NCBI GenBank assembly: GCA_010279815.1
Contig: QEOQ01000626.1
Location: forward strand, 3,188 to 67,187
Origin: Brachionus plicatilis
Lineage: Eukaryota; Rotifera; Eurotatoria; Ploima; Brachionidae
Length of the DNA: 64,000 nt
Direction: 5' to 3'
Of this stretch, positions 23,160 through 32,840 are shown one piece after another. Each line of letters starts with the position of its first letter. Within the stretch, counting starts at the first letter, position 1. The notes under the pieces are model-generated. The model had not been told where the DNA came from, searched no databases, and was given only the letters and a program-made list of their open reading frames with translations. A program made the translations under genes and the position numbers.

Positions 23160-23682
23160 TCTAAAAGGCATGTTGAAGTTTATTATCAAAACTTTATATC
23201 AAATTGCTCATTTTATATTTAATGATAAATTTCCTTAAGAATTAGGTAGAATTTTATAAATTTCTTGATTTAACATTGATTAACATAGTTTGTTAAATTA
23301 AAATTTAAAAAAAAAAAATTTAAATTAATAGTATGTTCAAAATTAACTAAAATGATCGATTATTTTTGATTTTTTAGTAAAGATAATAATGCAAATAAAT
23401 AAACTTTTTCCTAACATAAAATATTTTTTGGTTTTTTAATCTTTTTATCTTTGCAAAGTTAAGTTTTTTGTCTTTTTGATTTTGTACTCTTTTTAATTCT
23501 AAAAATCGATTATTAATCCATTTATTTTATGATCAACTAAAAAAAATTTTTGAGACTGTAGCATAATATGTTAAATCATTACCAATAAAAAAAATCATTT
23601 CGTTAATTTAAGAAATTATATGCTTACTTTTTAATTGAGCATTTGATCATTTAATCATTAACTTCAACATGCCTTCTAAAAA
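23160..23682. mobile_element. MITE of about 520 bp with GGCATGTTGAAGTT ends
   Basis: CTAAAAGGCATGTTGAAGTT at 23161 is mirrored by AACTTCAACATGCCTTCTAA at about 23660-23679. The inside is AT-rich without coding capacity. The target duplication is unclear. Confidence 0.65.
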
Positions 23683-23739
23683 ACACTGCAACATACAGAT
23701 ACCTTTTTGACTAAAAGTAAAATCAATTTTTTCTTTTTT

Positions 23740-24447
23740 TAACCAATTAAGGGTAATGCCCTATGTTGTAGTATATTTTTAAAAGTATATTTTATTAACT
23801 TTAATTTTAATTTATCAATATAGGAAGAATTTTTGCACAATTTGTTTTTGAATTCCACAATACCTGATTTGCTAATGCATATAATGTTTTTGGACCTATG
23901 AAGTATTTGCAGAAACTTAATTTGGCTGATACAAAGTTTAAAATTTCAAATTCACAAATCCAAATGACAAAAGTTGAATTTGTTTTTTCAATAAAAATTA
24001 ATAAATTTAAAGAAAAATTATAAATGAGTTAAGGTGTAAAAACATTATAATTTTTATTTGTGAAATTAGAATTTCAAAGAATACTAAAAAAATACTTCAA
24101 AAAGACATAAAAAGTAAATTAAGTAATGAAATTGAGCTTCAATTTTACTGATCATAATCGAATATTTTTTAAAAGTAATAATATATAAAATAACATTTAA
24201 AAAAAAATTTAATCGAAAAGATTTTTCAACTTGCTAGGTCTTCTCAATTTATGATAATGTAGCATTTAAAGATGGATTAAATCATGTTATTTGGAAAAAA
24301 AAAATTAGATTGAGATGGTTGGTATACTTGTGAATAAGATTTTCTTTTTTTTTACCTTTTCGTATTTGTGCTATTCTACAGCAATAAAAGTTTGTCTTTA
24401 CACGAATGCGGCTGTTGTAGCTCAGTAAAAGAAGGATGTAGACACCT
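23740..24447. pseudogene. Decayed duplicate of the bL36m/NDUFS3 region
   Basis: 23760-23880 parallels 32070-32185 (AAGTATATTTTATTAA, then TTTTGAATTCCACAATACC versus TTTGAATTTCACAATACC). 24393-24447 parallels 33205-33259 inside NDUFS3, with about 50 of 55 bases the same (GTTGTAGCTCAG, AGAAGGATGTAGACA). Order and orientation match the intact locus, but most of the intervening sequence is gone. The NDUFS3 piece is far too short to be functional. Confidence 0.7.
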
Positions 24448-24499
24448 TTTTACGATGGCTGTTAATGTGACTTACTTTATTATTTTTTAAAAGATTTAT

Positions 24500-25640
24500 C
24501 ATAATTTAAACTTTTTTTGTAAAGTCAAAACTTTGACTTTAATTTTTTTTAACAAAGTCAGTGTCAAAGTTTTTTTTCCTTTAAACGGTACTTTTTTGGG
24601 TTCTTATTTAGTAGGCCGCTACAATAACTACCTGGAACGTCAAAAAACTATATGAATGTGATCTTGACACATGGATTGCCGTTCCAGCTAGTTTTTTTGA
24701 TTATCTATTTCAAGTCTAAATCATTAAAATAAAAGTCCAAGGCCAAGACTTTAAGATTAAAAAAATTTCAAAGTACAAGTCAGACTTTTACTTTGACTTT
24801 TAACGATTCTGAATTTAAAGTTTGACTTTTGACCAACTCTGAATCAAGATAACATCAAATAAAATATTTAAAATAAGAAAGATTGTAGACAATGGTCATT
24901 GCGAAAACGATGAAACTTTATATTAATTTAATTTGATTAAACATCAAGATACATAACTTTACAAGTTATTGAATTCAAGGATCGTAGATCACAATAACAA
25001 ATCAACTCATTTTTTTTCAAATTTAAATCAAATAAAAATATTTATCTTCTTTTTTTTTTAATTTATTGTTATTGTTAATTGACTGGATACAAATAAACAA
25101 AAAAATAAAAAAATTGTTAATTAAATAGATTTATTTTCAAAATTTTTTCTCAAATTTCCAAATATACATTATTTTCATTCTATAATCACTTAAGAGTTAT
25201 ATTTCAACCAGACTTGGGCAAAAGTCAAAAAAAAATTATTTTAAAGTCTTTTCAAAGTCAAGTCATTTGACTTTGAATTTTTTATGTTAAAATTTTTTTT
25301 TTATTTATTTGCTTATCTGTATCGAGCTAGTGCTCCTTTAGAATAAAATATAAAAAAAAATATAATAAAAAAAAAATTAAAATATTATAAGTTAAAAACG
25401 TTATGTTGAATTATAGAAAAAAAATTACTATGAAAAAATGATTTAAAGTTTAATTTAAAATGCTATATTTTTTAATTTCAAAAATTATTATTCTTTTTAT
25501 CCTAATATGTTAACAATTTTTTTTCCCTCCTTTTTTACCGCTTTTGACAAAATAATTTGACAAAACTTTGAAAATTAATTTTCAAAGTCAAGTCATTTGA
25601 CCTTTACGTAAGAGAGTAAAAAAAAATTAGAGAAAAGAAA
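24500..25640. repeat. Cluster of AAGTC/GACTT-type dispersed repeats
   Basis: 24515-24840 ends GACTTTTGACCAACTCTG, the terminus of the CAGAGTTG MITE family. 25209-25610 begins CAGACTTGGGCAAAAGTC and holds AAAGTCAAGTCATTTGAC twice. 25313-25350 contains the short repeat ATCGAGCTAGTGCTCCTT also seen at 28380. No genes. Confidence 0.6.
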
Positions 25641-25758
25641 GTAAATGTAATTATATTAATAAGATTAAAAAAATATAGAAAAAATAATGATAAATTCCAT
25701 AGAAACCAAAAATATTTTAAGAAAGAAAGAATTAAACAATCTTATTAAAAAAATTTAA
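25615..25758 (+). promoter_or_regulatory. Conserved 5' flank of WD40 copy 3
   Basis: This 144-bp stretch matches 38309-38447 before copy 4 over most of its length (AAGTAAATGTAATTATATTA, TGATAAATTCCATAGAAACC, AAAAATATTTTA). Conservation of upstream DNA beside conserved coding starts suggests a shared promoter or leader, or simply recent duplication. Confidence 0.5.
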
Positions 25759-27591
25759 ATGAAAATGAGAGAAATAAAATTGAAAAAAATATGGAGAAAA
25801 TGGAAAAAAAATAAAGAAAATTTTAAAAGAGATTATCACCAAACATTTGCAGGAGATTTCCATTTTTTTCCAGAAGTAAAAAAGTTGGAGATTTTACAAA
25901 ACGGGAACATTCTCTCAGTATCATGCGATAAAACAATCAAAATATGGGACAAAGACACTTTTGAATGTTTAAAGACAATTAATGGGCACACTAACTATGT
26001 AAATTGTGTTGCAATAATGCAGAACGGAAATATTGTCTCAGGATCAGAAGATGAAACAATTAAAATATGGGACAAAGACACTTTTGAATTTTTAAGGACA
26101 ATTAATGGGCACAATTCCTCAGTAGATTGTCTTGCAATAATGCAGAACGGGAACATTGTCACAGGATCAGAAGATCAAACTATTAAAATATGGGACAAAG
26201 ACACTTTTGAATGTTTGAAGACAATTAATGGACACACTTACTTTGTAAATTGTGTTGCAATAATGCAGAACGGTAATATTGTCTCAGGATCATTAGATAA
26301 AACAATTAAAATATGGGACAAAGACACTTTTGAATGTTTAAAGACAATTAATGGCAACAATGTCGGGGTTAATTGTCTTGCAATAATGCAGAACGGATAT
26401 ATTGTCTCAGGATCAGGAGATAGAACAATTAAAATATGGGACAAAGACACTTTTGAATGTTTAAAGACAATTAATGGGCACACTTCTAGAGTAGAGTGTC
26501 TTGCAATAATGCAAAACGGGAATTTTGTCTCAGGATCAGGAGATAGAACAATTAAAATATGGGACAAAGACACTTTTGAATGTTTAAAGACAATTAATGG
26601 GCACAATTCATGGCTAAGTTGTCTAGCAATAATGCAGAACGGAAATATTGTCTCAGGATCATTAGATAAAACAATTAAAATATGGGACAAAGACACTTTT
26701 GAATGTTTAAAGACAATTAATGGCCACAATGTCGGGGTTAAATGTCTTGTTAAAATGCAGAACGGGAATATTGTCACAGGATCAGAAGATCAAACTATTA
26801 AAATATGGGACAAAGACACTTTTGAATGTTTAAAGACAATTAATGGGCACAATGACTGGGTTAGATGTCTTGCAATAATGCAGAACGGGAATATTGTCTC
26901 AGGATCAGAAGATGAAACAATTAAAATATGGGACAAAGACACTTTTGAATGCTTAAAGGCAATAAATGGGCACAATAGCATAGTCAATTGTCTAGCAATA
27001 ATGCAGAACGGGAATATTGTCTCAGGATCATGGGATAAAACAATCAAAATATGGGACAAAGACACTTTTGAATGTTTAAAGACATTTAATGGGCACAATG
27101 ACTGGGTAAGATGTCTTGCAATAATGCAGAACGGGAATATTGTCTCAGGATCAGAAGATGAAACAATTAAAATATGGGACAAAGACACTTTTGAATTTTT
27201 AAGGACAATTAATGGGCACAATTCCTCAGTAGATTGTCTTGCAATAATGCAGAACGAGAATATTGTTTCAGGATCAAGAGATAGATCAATTAAAATATGG
27301 GACAAAGACACTTTTGAATGTTTAAAGACAATTAATGGGCACACTTACTTTGTAAATTGTGTTGCAATAATGCAGAACGGTAATATTGTCTCAGGATCAT
27401 TAGATAAAACAATTAAAATATGGGACAAAGACACTTTTGAATGTTTAAAGACAATTAATGGGCACAATGTCGGGGTTAATTGTCTTGCAATAATGCAGAA
27501 CGGATATATTGTTTCAGGATTTTCCAAACCTATATTAACAATTTTTAATCATAATTTTTTTTCTTTTTATTTTTCCTTTTCAACTTTTTGA
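25759..27591 (+). CDS. WD40-repeat family protein, copy 3, 610 aa, intact
   Basis: The only complete, uninterrupted member. Paralogues begin MREIK or MREMK, so the in-frame ATG at 25765 may be the true start. Residues about 3-40 are a basic, Trp-containing segment (KKIWRKWKKNKENFKRDYHQ, then TFAGDF). Thirteen full WD40 repeats of exactly 41 residues follow, then a fourteenth that diverges after IVSG into a hydrophobic tail (FFSFYFSFSTF). Fourteen blades could build two seven-bladed propellers. Each repeat keeps IKIWDKDTFECLKTINGH nearly unchanged even at codon level, while the residue between V and C, the three residues after SGS, and the two before the next V vary. Repeats 2-5 and 11-14 are a higher-order duplication. 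Binding partner and location are unknown; no signal peptide, NOD or kinase domain is seen. Confidence 0.85.
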   Translation: MKMREIKLKKIWRKWKKNKENFKRDYHQTFAGDFHFFPEVKKLEILQNGNILSVSCDKTIKIWDKDTFECLKTINGHTNYVNCVAIMQNGNIVSGSEDETIKIWDKDTFEFLRTINGHNSSVDCLAIMQNGNIVTGSEDQTIKIWDKDTFECLKTINGHTYFVNCVAIMQNGNIVSGSLDKTIKIWDKDTFECLKTINGNNVGVNCLAIMQNGYIVSGSGDRTIKIWDKDTFECLKTINGHTSRVECLAIMQNGNFVSGSGDRTIKIWDKDTFECLKTINGHNSWLSCLAIMQNGNIVSGSLDKTIKIWDKDTFECLKTINGHNVGVKCLVKMQNGNIVTGSEDQTIKIWDKDTFECLKTINGHNDWVRCLAIMQNGNIVSGSEDETIKIWDKDTFECLKAINGHNSIVNCLAIMQNGNIVSGSWDKTIKIWDKDTFECLKTFNGHNDWVRCLAIMQNGNIVSGSEDETIKIWDKDTFEFLRTINGHNSSVDCLAIMQNENIVSGSRDRSIKIWDKDTFECLKTINGHTYFVNCVAIMQNGNIVSGSLDKTIKIWDKDTFECLKTINGHNVGVNCLAIMQNGYIVSGFSKPILTIFNHNFFSFYFSFSTF

Positions 27592-27911
27592 CAATTTAAA
27601 AAAATAAAATTTGTCAAATTTTTTTATAGCTTGTTTAGAATTCATTTAATTTTTGTTCGGAGAAAGAATTTTCCCCATCTTAAAAAATTGTGAGTTAGAT
27701 TGGTTTGAGCTTTTGTTTGCAACTTAAATAAATTAATTTTACTACTATTTTAGTCTTATTATTCATCAAATGAATCTTTTGACTTTTATTTAATAATTTT
27801 ATTTAATTGTACCAATTTTCAAAATTTTTTATTATATCCTATAATTTCAAGTGATATTTATTAATGTGAGTATGGGCGATAATCACTCATTTCAATAAAT
27901 TGAGAAAATCT
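27592..27911. other. AT-rich 3' flank of WD40 copy 3
   Basis: No gene; AATAAA-like motifs occur soon after the stop (27599-27605). Confidence 0.5.
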
Positions 27912-27968
27912 AGTCGACTAAAATAGAAGCTTAGTCGAGTCGACTGGGACAAAATATGCCCAACACTA
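27912..27968. repeat. Decayed end of a fold-back element
   Basis: AGTCGACTAAAATAG and AGTCGAGTCGACTGGG units followed by GCCCAACACTA match the arm and right terminus of the element at 13897-14872. Confidence 0.6.
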
Positions 27969-27969
27969 C

Positions 27970-28018
27970 TCTTTACACTCAGCATACAAGCGTCCATTTC
28001 GTCACACAAAAAAACAGA
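27970..28018 (-). pseudogene. Fragment of the bL36m gene
   Basis: About 49 bases match 32443-32491 in MRPL36 at roughly 90 percent (ATCGTCCATTTCGCCACACA becomes AGCGTCCATTTCGTCACACA). It covers the zinc-ribbon region [14 protein letters not shown] and cannot be functional. It begins right at the end of the fold-back remnant. Confidence 0.8.
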
Positions 28019-28766
28019 TCAAGCTCAAAAAAACAAAATATTAAAAACATTTTTTCTTTTAATAATAGAGAAAAATTAATTTTTTTCCCAACAAATCACT
28101 TTACATTTGATCTTAGATTTATTTAAAGATATTAAATTTTATAATATTCCTTTTGTTTAAACTAACAATTTCTAAATTTTCAATTTTTTTTATTAGGAAC
28201 ATTATAAAATTTATATTTTGTTGATTTACCATAATCAAATGCTAAATGAATATAATGCCAAAAATTTAATGTCAATTGCTTTAATATCAAATTATAAAAT
28301 AAGAAAAAATTTTCAAAAATAAAATAAGGAATCTATTGTGCATTCTTGAATAATTTATTTATTTATTTGTATTTCTGTACCGAGCTAAAGCTCCTTCAGA
28401 TTAAATACAAAAAAATAAAAATTTAAAATAAAGTTAAATAAAAAAAAAATTAAAATAAAAAATATGAAAAAAATAAAGTTAAAAAGTAATTAATTTTTTT
28501 TTAATATAATGAACTTAACTCCAATTTTATATTTAGGAAATTAATGTCTTCTCTCTAATTATTGAAATTATTGCCGAATAAAAATTAAAGAAACTAGTAC
28601 AATTGAAAGCAATGACAAAATTTTTTTGATTGAATTTAATTTAAATTTTTCGATTATCAATAATCAAGAAATAGGAACCGCTTATTTACGATGAAGACAC
28701 AATCATCAAGCAACGAACAAGAAAGTGGAAACTATGATCAAGATATTGTGTATGCTCAACAAGTAA
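28019..28766. other. AT-rich spacer with one short dispersed repeat
   Basis: 28363-28420 (CTGTACCGAGCTAAAGCTCC, TTCAGATTAAATAC) is a copy of the repeat at 25313. A frame from 28691 runs across the MULE terminus and is not a gene. Confidence 0.5.
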
Positions 28767-29262
28767 CCATTCATGGGGATCACTGTAAAATGACAACATT
28801 TTCACACCTTGAGAGGAAAATGACAAATGTGTTTAAAAAATTGTATTTTAACTTACCGAAAAAAAAAGAAGGAGGTTTTTTTTTTTTATTATAACTAAGT
28901 GTTAAAAAATGGGTATATTTTTTGTCAGTAGATAATTATTTTTTTTAGTAGATATTTTTTTTTAATAAAAATTAGATAAAATCAATAAGAAGTAGATAAT
29001 AGTTTTTAATAGTAGATATTTATTTTTTCAAACATAGATAATTAAAAAAAAACATAAGAAAGACAGAAAGAAAAATTACCTTGAATAAAACAAACAAAGT
29101 AATTGACACTTAATTTCTTAAACTTTTTGACGGCTGCTCACTTTCATTATTAGATTTTTTTGGTCTTCCACGTTTACGTTTCTCAGAAATTTGAATATTG
29201 TTTTCGACTAGATCTTGGACTGCTGAATTGGAGCCAAAACAAGTTGATTTTGATGAGAGACA

Positions 29263-29697
29263 TTAAAGATTGTATAGTTTATCTTTCTGGTACATTTCCA
29301 ACACCCGATTGTTGCTTTTTTCCCATGCTTCTTTTGAATTAGCGTTGCTGTGCTGGTGGAGACAATCTTCGATACAAACTTGAACTTCTAGACTTGTTCG
29401 AAGCTTAAGCGAAAGCATTTTTTTTGAACAAGAGCTACACTTGTAAAATTGCTTTTTGCCAAGTTTTGTAACTCTTTTTTCCTTTTTTGACCACTTATTT
29501 CCGTCTATCTGGCCTTGCTCAAGAGACTCTACAAATTCGGCAATGTGAGCATAAGTTTCGTATTCGTCGTAAACAGTGTTAGTTCCGCGCTTAGTTTGAA
29601 TTTCTTCTATGTCTTCAACATCATTATCAGTATTATCAAGTTGATTTTCCTGATTATTGACTGATAATAGTACAGAAGTTGAGGAAGCTTCAGACAT
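29263..29697 (-). CDS. MULE-associated zinc-finger (WRKY/FLYWCH-like) N-terminus, 144 aa
   Basis: The frame begins with an acidic region (NDVEDIEEIQ). It then has FYKCSSCSKKMLSL, followed by VQVCIEDCLHQHSN, a C-x2-C...C...H-x-H pattern like the WRKY-GCM1/FLYWCH fingers that precede MULE transposase domains. It stops shortly after, without a catalytic domain. On the same strand, about 29110-29240 in another frame encodes KRKRGRPKKSNNE, an AT-hook as found at MULE transposase C-termini. The catalytic middle has evidently been deleted between them. Confidence 0.6.
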   Translation of the reverse strand: MSEASSTSVLLSVNNQENQLDNTDNDVEDIEEIQTKRGTNTVYDEYETYAHIAEFVESLEQGQIDGNKWSKKEKRVTKLGKKQFYKCSSCSKKMLSLKLRTSLEVQVCIEDCLHQHSNANSKEAWEKSNNRVLEMYQKDKLYNL

Positions 29698-29774
29698 TTT
29701 TTGTTTTATTTTTTTTTTGAAGTATAATTCATTGAATAGTAAATCAAATATGTTAAGCTTATTTATTTATTTAT

Positions 29775-29885
29775 TTAATATTTAATTAAGAGGGAATAGT
29801 TCCTTTTGGCAGCTCCGAACGGCGTAGTGCCTTCTTTTCAGCCAGCCGGTTAGGAATATTTTGTAATTAATTATTATTATTATTA
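29775..29885 (-). repeat. Short dispersed retroposon-like repeat, copy A
   Basis: On the minus strand it reads from TTCCTAACCGGCTGGCTGAA through GCACTACGCCGTTCGGAGC to a TAAATAAATAAATA tail. About 90 percent identical to 61078-61200. The A-rich tail suggests the 3' end of a SINE or LINE. It lies inside the nested MULE. Confidence 0.7.
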
Positions 29886-30403
29886 TTATTAATATGTTTA
29901 GCTTAATATATTACGAAATAAAGAAATTAATTTAATTCAAACTTGTTATTTTTTGAAGTGTAAGTGTCAAAAAACAAAAAATTAGCACTTTTATGATAAA
30001 TATCTACTTCAGAAAACAATTATCTACATTTGAATAAAAATATCTTTTGAATACTATTTTTATCTAATTGAAAAAATTATTTATCTTCTATTTATTTTAT
30101 CTACTTTTTTAAATAAAATTATCTACTAAAAAAAACATTTATCTACTAACGAAAAACTAGGCCTTAAAAAATTGTCATTTCCCGGTTACTTAAAATAAAT
30201 TATAATAAAATGTGTCTAATTATTTAAATAAATATTATAAATTATTCCTAATTAATACTCGGTTTAAGACTTAATATCAAAAATCACTCTCACAAATTCC
30301 CAATAATTACTCTAATTATCTTGTCAAAATGTACCAAATAATACTGATTATAAAATCCTTTAACCAAACTTCTTCTTAAAAAAAATTGAAAATTAGAAAA
30401 AAC

Positions 30404-30970
30404 ATGTCCAATAAACTTGAATATATTCCATCTAATAAAGGTGGATTAATGCTATATTACAATGGTCATTTATACCAAAAATTAAAAAAATCCAATAAAG
30501 ATGGAACGCAACCATGGAGATGTCGAGATTACCGATTGAAAGGCAAAAATTGCAAAGTTTTATGTTACACGCGCGAAGAGAAAATAATCAGAATTAATGG
30601 TCATCTTATACATGAAATTGTTGAAAAACAAAACAGTTCAAGAGATTTATTTTTCTGAGCCTTACACCAAATATACCTTTCTTCAAATGAAAAACGTTTT
30701 TTACTGTTCGATACCAAAGACGACGATAGAATAATAGCTTTTGCTTCCGATATTCAACTTGAAATCTTAAGTAGATCAAAGGGGTGGCACGTTGATGGTA
30801 CCTTTAAAGCGGCTCCTACAATTTTTTATCAGCTTTACATGATCCACGGTTGGACAATGGATGAAATGCATGCATGTGTCTTCATTTTTTTGAAAAACAA
30901 AAATCAAACAACATATGGTAGAATGATCCAATTACTCAACGTTATGCGTCATGACAACTGGAGATGGAAA
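30404..30970 (+). pseudogene. FLYWCH zinc finger plus N-terminal MULE transposase domain
   Basis: MSNKLEYIPSNKGGLMLYYN starts a FLYWCH finger that includes WRCRDYRLKGKNCKVLCY and the final HLIHE. A TGA at 30656-30658 interrupts the frame. Downstream, the same frame continues to the MULE core beginning DDRIIAFASDIQ, with the first catalytic Asp in GWHVDGTFKAAPTIFYQLY and the following IHGWTMDEMHACVFIFL strand. The second half of the domain, with the remaining acidic residues, is missing; the frame ends as the OTU segment begins in another frame. Dead transposase, but family assignment is clear. Confidence 0.8.
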
Positions 30971-31400
30971 TTGTCTATATAATGCTATATCAATCAGCTT
31001 ATGTGGGAATGAAGAATTATCAAAAGAAATAAAGTTGGCAATGATTTTTATTTATTTTGAATATAATAAGTATTTCAGAAATGTTTTTCAACGTTCTGGT
31101 TACGAAGCAAGTTATGAAAAAATGATCGAAAATTCAGCTACAAAAAATGTTTTTGGCAACGAATTCAATATGCTCGCTTTAAGCTGTTTGTTTGTTAGAC
31201 CAATATGTTGCTATTCAAATGAACCATGGGCCAAATGTTCAGATGTTCCTAAATATTCAACTTATCCAATTTATCTGGCTTTACAAAACCAACATTTTAC
31301 TCCGATTATGCCTAACTCTTTTTTTTTTTATATTTCTCCAACAAATGCGTTCCATCTAAACCATGTTAAATTTTCTTCTGGAAACTTACAATTTTATTAA
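30951..31400 (+). pseudogene. OTU-type cysteine protease domain inside a MULE
   Basis: The frame gives TTGDGNCLYNAISISLCGNE, the OTU catalytic D-G-N-C-L-Y-x-A block, and later IYLALQNQHFTPIM with the catalytic His. OTU domains are deubiquitinase-type cysteine proteases; they are known as passengers or fusions in transposons. Length (about 149 aa) fits a compact OTU domain. It overlaps the end of the transposase frame in a different phase, so it was probably the C-terminal part of one polyprotein, now frameshifted and missing the middle. Both catalytic residues are retained. Confidence 0.75.
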
Positions 31401-31557
31401 TTATAATTTTTTCTAATTGGTTATTTTTTTTATCAAATCAAATTAGGAATAATAAATTTTAATTTTAAATTAATCCCGTTGTCATTTTTCTTTTTCACAC
31501 ATATCTTTGTTAAAAATCTTTCGGATTAATCAAAAGGTTGTCATTTTACAGTGTAGC

Positions 31558-31828
31558 CCATTCATGATCTCTCGGATTTAACTTGGCAATCACAGAGTTA
31601 TCTCTAGAATTTTTTATTTGTTTTTATTTTTTCTTATAATTGATTTTTTTTGTCATTATTTTAATTGGCATTACATTACTTTATCATTAGATTTTTTTGA
31701 CTTAAATTTCTCATTTGAAAATTAGCAATAAATCTATTTAGCATTATTATCTTAAGATATTTTGTCAATATTTTTTTTGACATCTAATTTTTGACATAGA
31801 ATGATTTGAATTTAATTTAAAGATTACC
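31558..31828. other. AT-rich spacer
   Basis: Target duplication, then plain AT-rich DNA with no gene. Confidence 0.5.
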
Positions 31829-32136
31829 ATTCTTCCTTTTTGATGAATTAAAAATAAAGTTAATAAAATATACTTAAAAAAATACTAAAATAAAGTGAAA
31901 CATACTTTGTTGCACTTTTATTGCCTTAAATAATTTTTCTCATGTTTTAATGACACAAAAAATTAAATATCAACAAGATTTAAATTGATAATTGGTTTAA
32001 TTTAACTAAAAAAAAATAAAATAATGATTTTATTTTAGGAAATAAAGGTGCAAAGTATGTTTCACTTTGTTGTAGCATTCTTTTAAGTATATTTTATTAA
32101 ATCTATTATTAGTTAAAGGAAGATAAAAGGAAGATT
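31829..32136. repeat. Inverted-repeat element, arms of about 80 bp
   Basis: TTAATAAAATATACTTAAAA, then AAGTGAAACATACTTTG on the left, is mirrored by CAAAGTATGTTTCACTT and TTAAGTATATTTTATTAA on the right. The right arm and its flank recur at 23765-23880. Confidence 0.7.
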
Positions 32137-32352
32137 TTTTGTTCAATTTGTATTTGAATTTCACAATACCTTGAATGAATGAATGAGTTTGCCAAGAAAG
32201 TGGTAATGAAACTGTTGAGATAAAAACTTTAACAAAAGAATGATGAATAAAATTAGAAATAAATCTTTTGTCAAAGTCTTATGTTTTATTTTTAGATTAT
32301 GTACTAAAAAAAATATTCAAAATAAATTTTTTTAATTTTTTTTTATAATTTT

Positions 32353-32676
32353 TTATTTAACATTAGGAATATGATATCCGTGTGGTATATTTTCATAACC
32401 TTTTAGCAAAGAGTCCACATGATGTTGTTTGTGTCTTGGATGCTCTTTGCACTCGACATACAATCGTCCATTTCGCCACACAAAAAAACAGCTTTTGCAT
32501 CTCTTTCTCAAGCGAGTCTTCACTTTGTACTCTCTGTGCTGTTCATAATTGACCAATAGCTCCGGCTTTCCAACCACCAACTTGTCCATCAATCCTTTGT
32601 TTGCATTCAGACTAGAAAAACACCTCAATGTCGATAGCACTTGCACCTTAGAGACCAATCTTCTAATCATACTCAT
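32353..32676 (-). CDS. MRPL36: Mitochondrial large ribosomal subunit protein bL36m
   Basis: A component of the mitochondrial ribosome large subunit. The diagnostic bL36 zinc ribbon is complete: [20 protein letters not shown], then [13 protein letters not shown], giving C-x2-C...C-x4-H. I chose the ATG at 32676 ([12 protein letters not shown]), giving 107 aa close to the human length of 103, because a mitochondrial-type presequence (Arg/Ser/Leu-rich, ending [10 protein letters not shown]) follows and a strong acceptor (TTTTTGTCAG) lies about 20 bases upstream; the longer ATG at 32724 would lie before that acceptor. The AATAAA at 32352-32357 overlaps the TAA stop. NDUFS3 lies upstream on the same strand with a gap of about 165 bp, so co-transcription with trans-splicing is conceivable. 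Confidence 0.92.
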   Translation of the reverse strand: MSMIRRLVSKVQVLSTLRCFSSLNANKGLMDKLVVGKPELLVNYEQHREYKVKTRLRKRCKSCFFVWRNGRLYVECKEHPRHKQHHVDSLLKGYENIPHGYHIPNVK

Positions 32677-32840
32677 TCTTAAATTTAAAAACAAGCTGAC
32701 AAAAACCAACTGCAACTTTTCCAAAAATTAGGTTTCGACACCAAATTTAAACCAGAAAAAACCAAGCAAAAACTTTTTATTAACTTTTAAAAACTAGTTT
32801 ATTTAAATTGAATAAAATTTTTTGAAAATAAAATTTTTTT

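Larger units (their letters stand above)
28911..30163 (-). mobile_element. Second, internally deleted MULE nested in the first
   Basis: Exact 9-bp direct repeats TTAAAAAAT flank it (28902-28910 and 30164-30172). Its termini share TTAGTAGATAAATG/CAGTAGATAATT-type inverted motifs, with the heptamer GTAGATA repeated several times inwards from both ends, a subterminal array where transposase could bind. It encodes only DNA-binding parts (29110-29697), so it depends on another copy for movement. Confidence 0.88.
28776..31557 (+). mobile_element. Mutator-like element (MULE) with FLYWCH, MULE and OTU segments
   Basis: The termini share CACTGTAAAATGACAAC (28781-28797) and its inverse (31537-31553). 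Direct 9-bp repeats CCATTCATG flank the element at 28767-28775 and 31558-31566, the hallmark duplication size of Mutator-like transposition. ATGACAA motifs recur subterminally on both sides. It is interrupted by a second MULE at 28911-30163. Coding parts lie at 30404-31400. Confidence 0.88.

Noticed and set aside
17655..27591. Direct repeats resembling a CRISPR array
   Set aside because: Units are 123 bp, in-frame coding WD40 repeats without spacers; the genome is animal.
28691..28894. 67-aa plus-strand frame
   Set aside because: Runs across the MULE target duplication and terminal repeat, so it is not one gene.
29775..29885. Possible tRNA-derived or tRNA gene (GCCGTTCGGAGC motif)
   Set aside because: No cloverleaf could be drawn; the unit recurs at 61078 with a TAAA tail, so a retroposon-like repeat fits better. 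I found no convincing tRNA or rRNA gene in the window.
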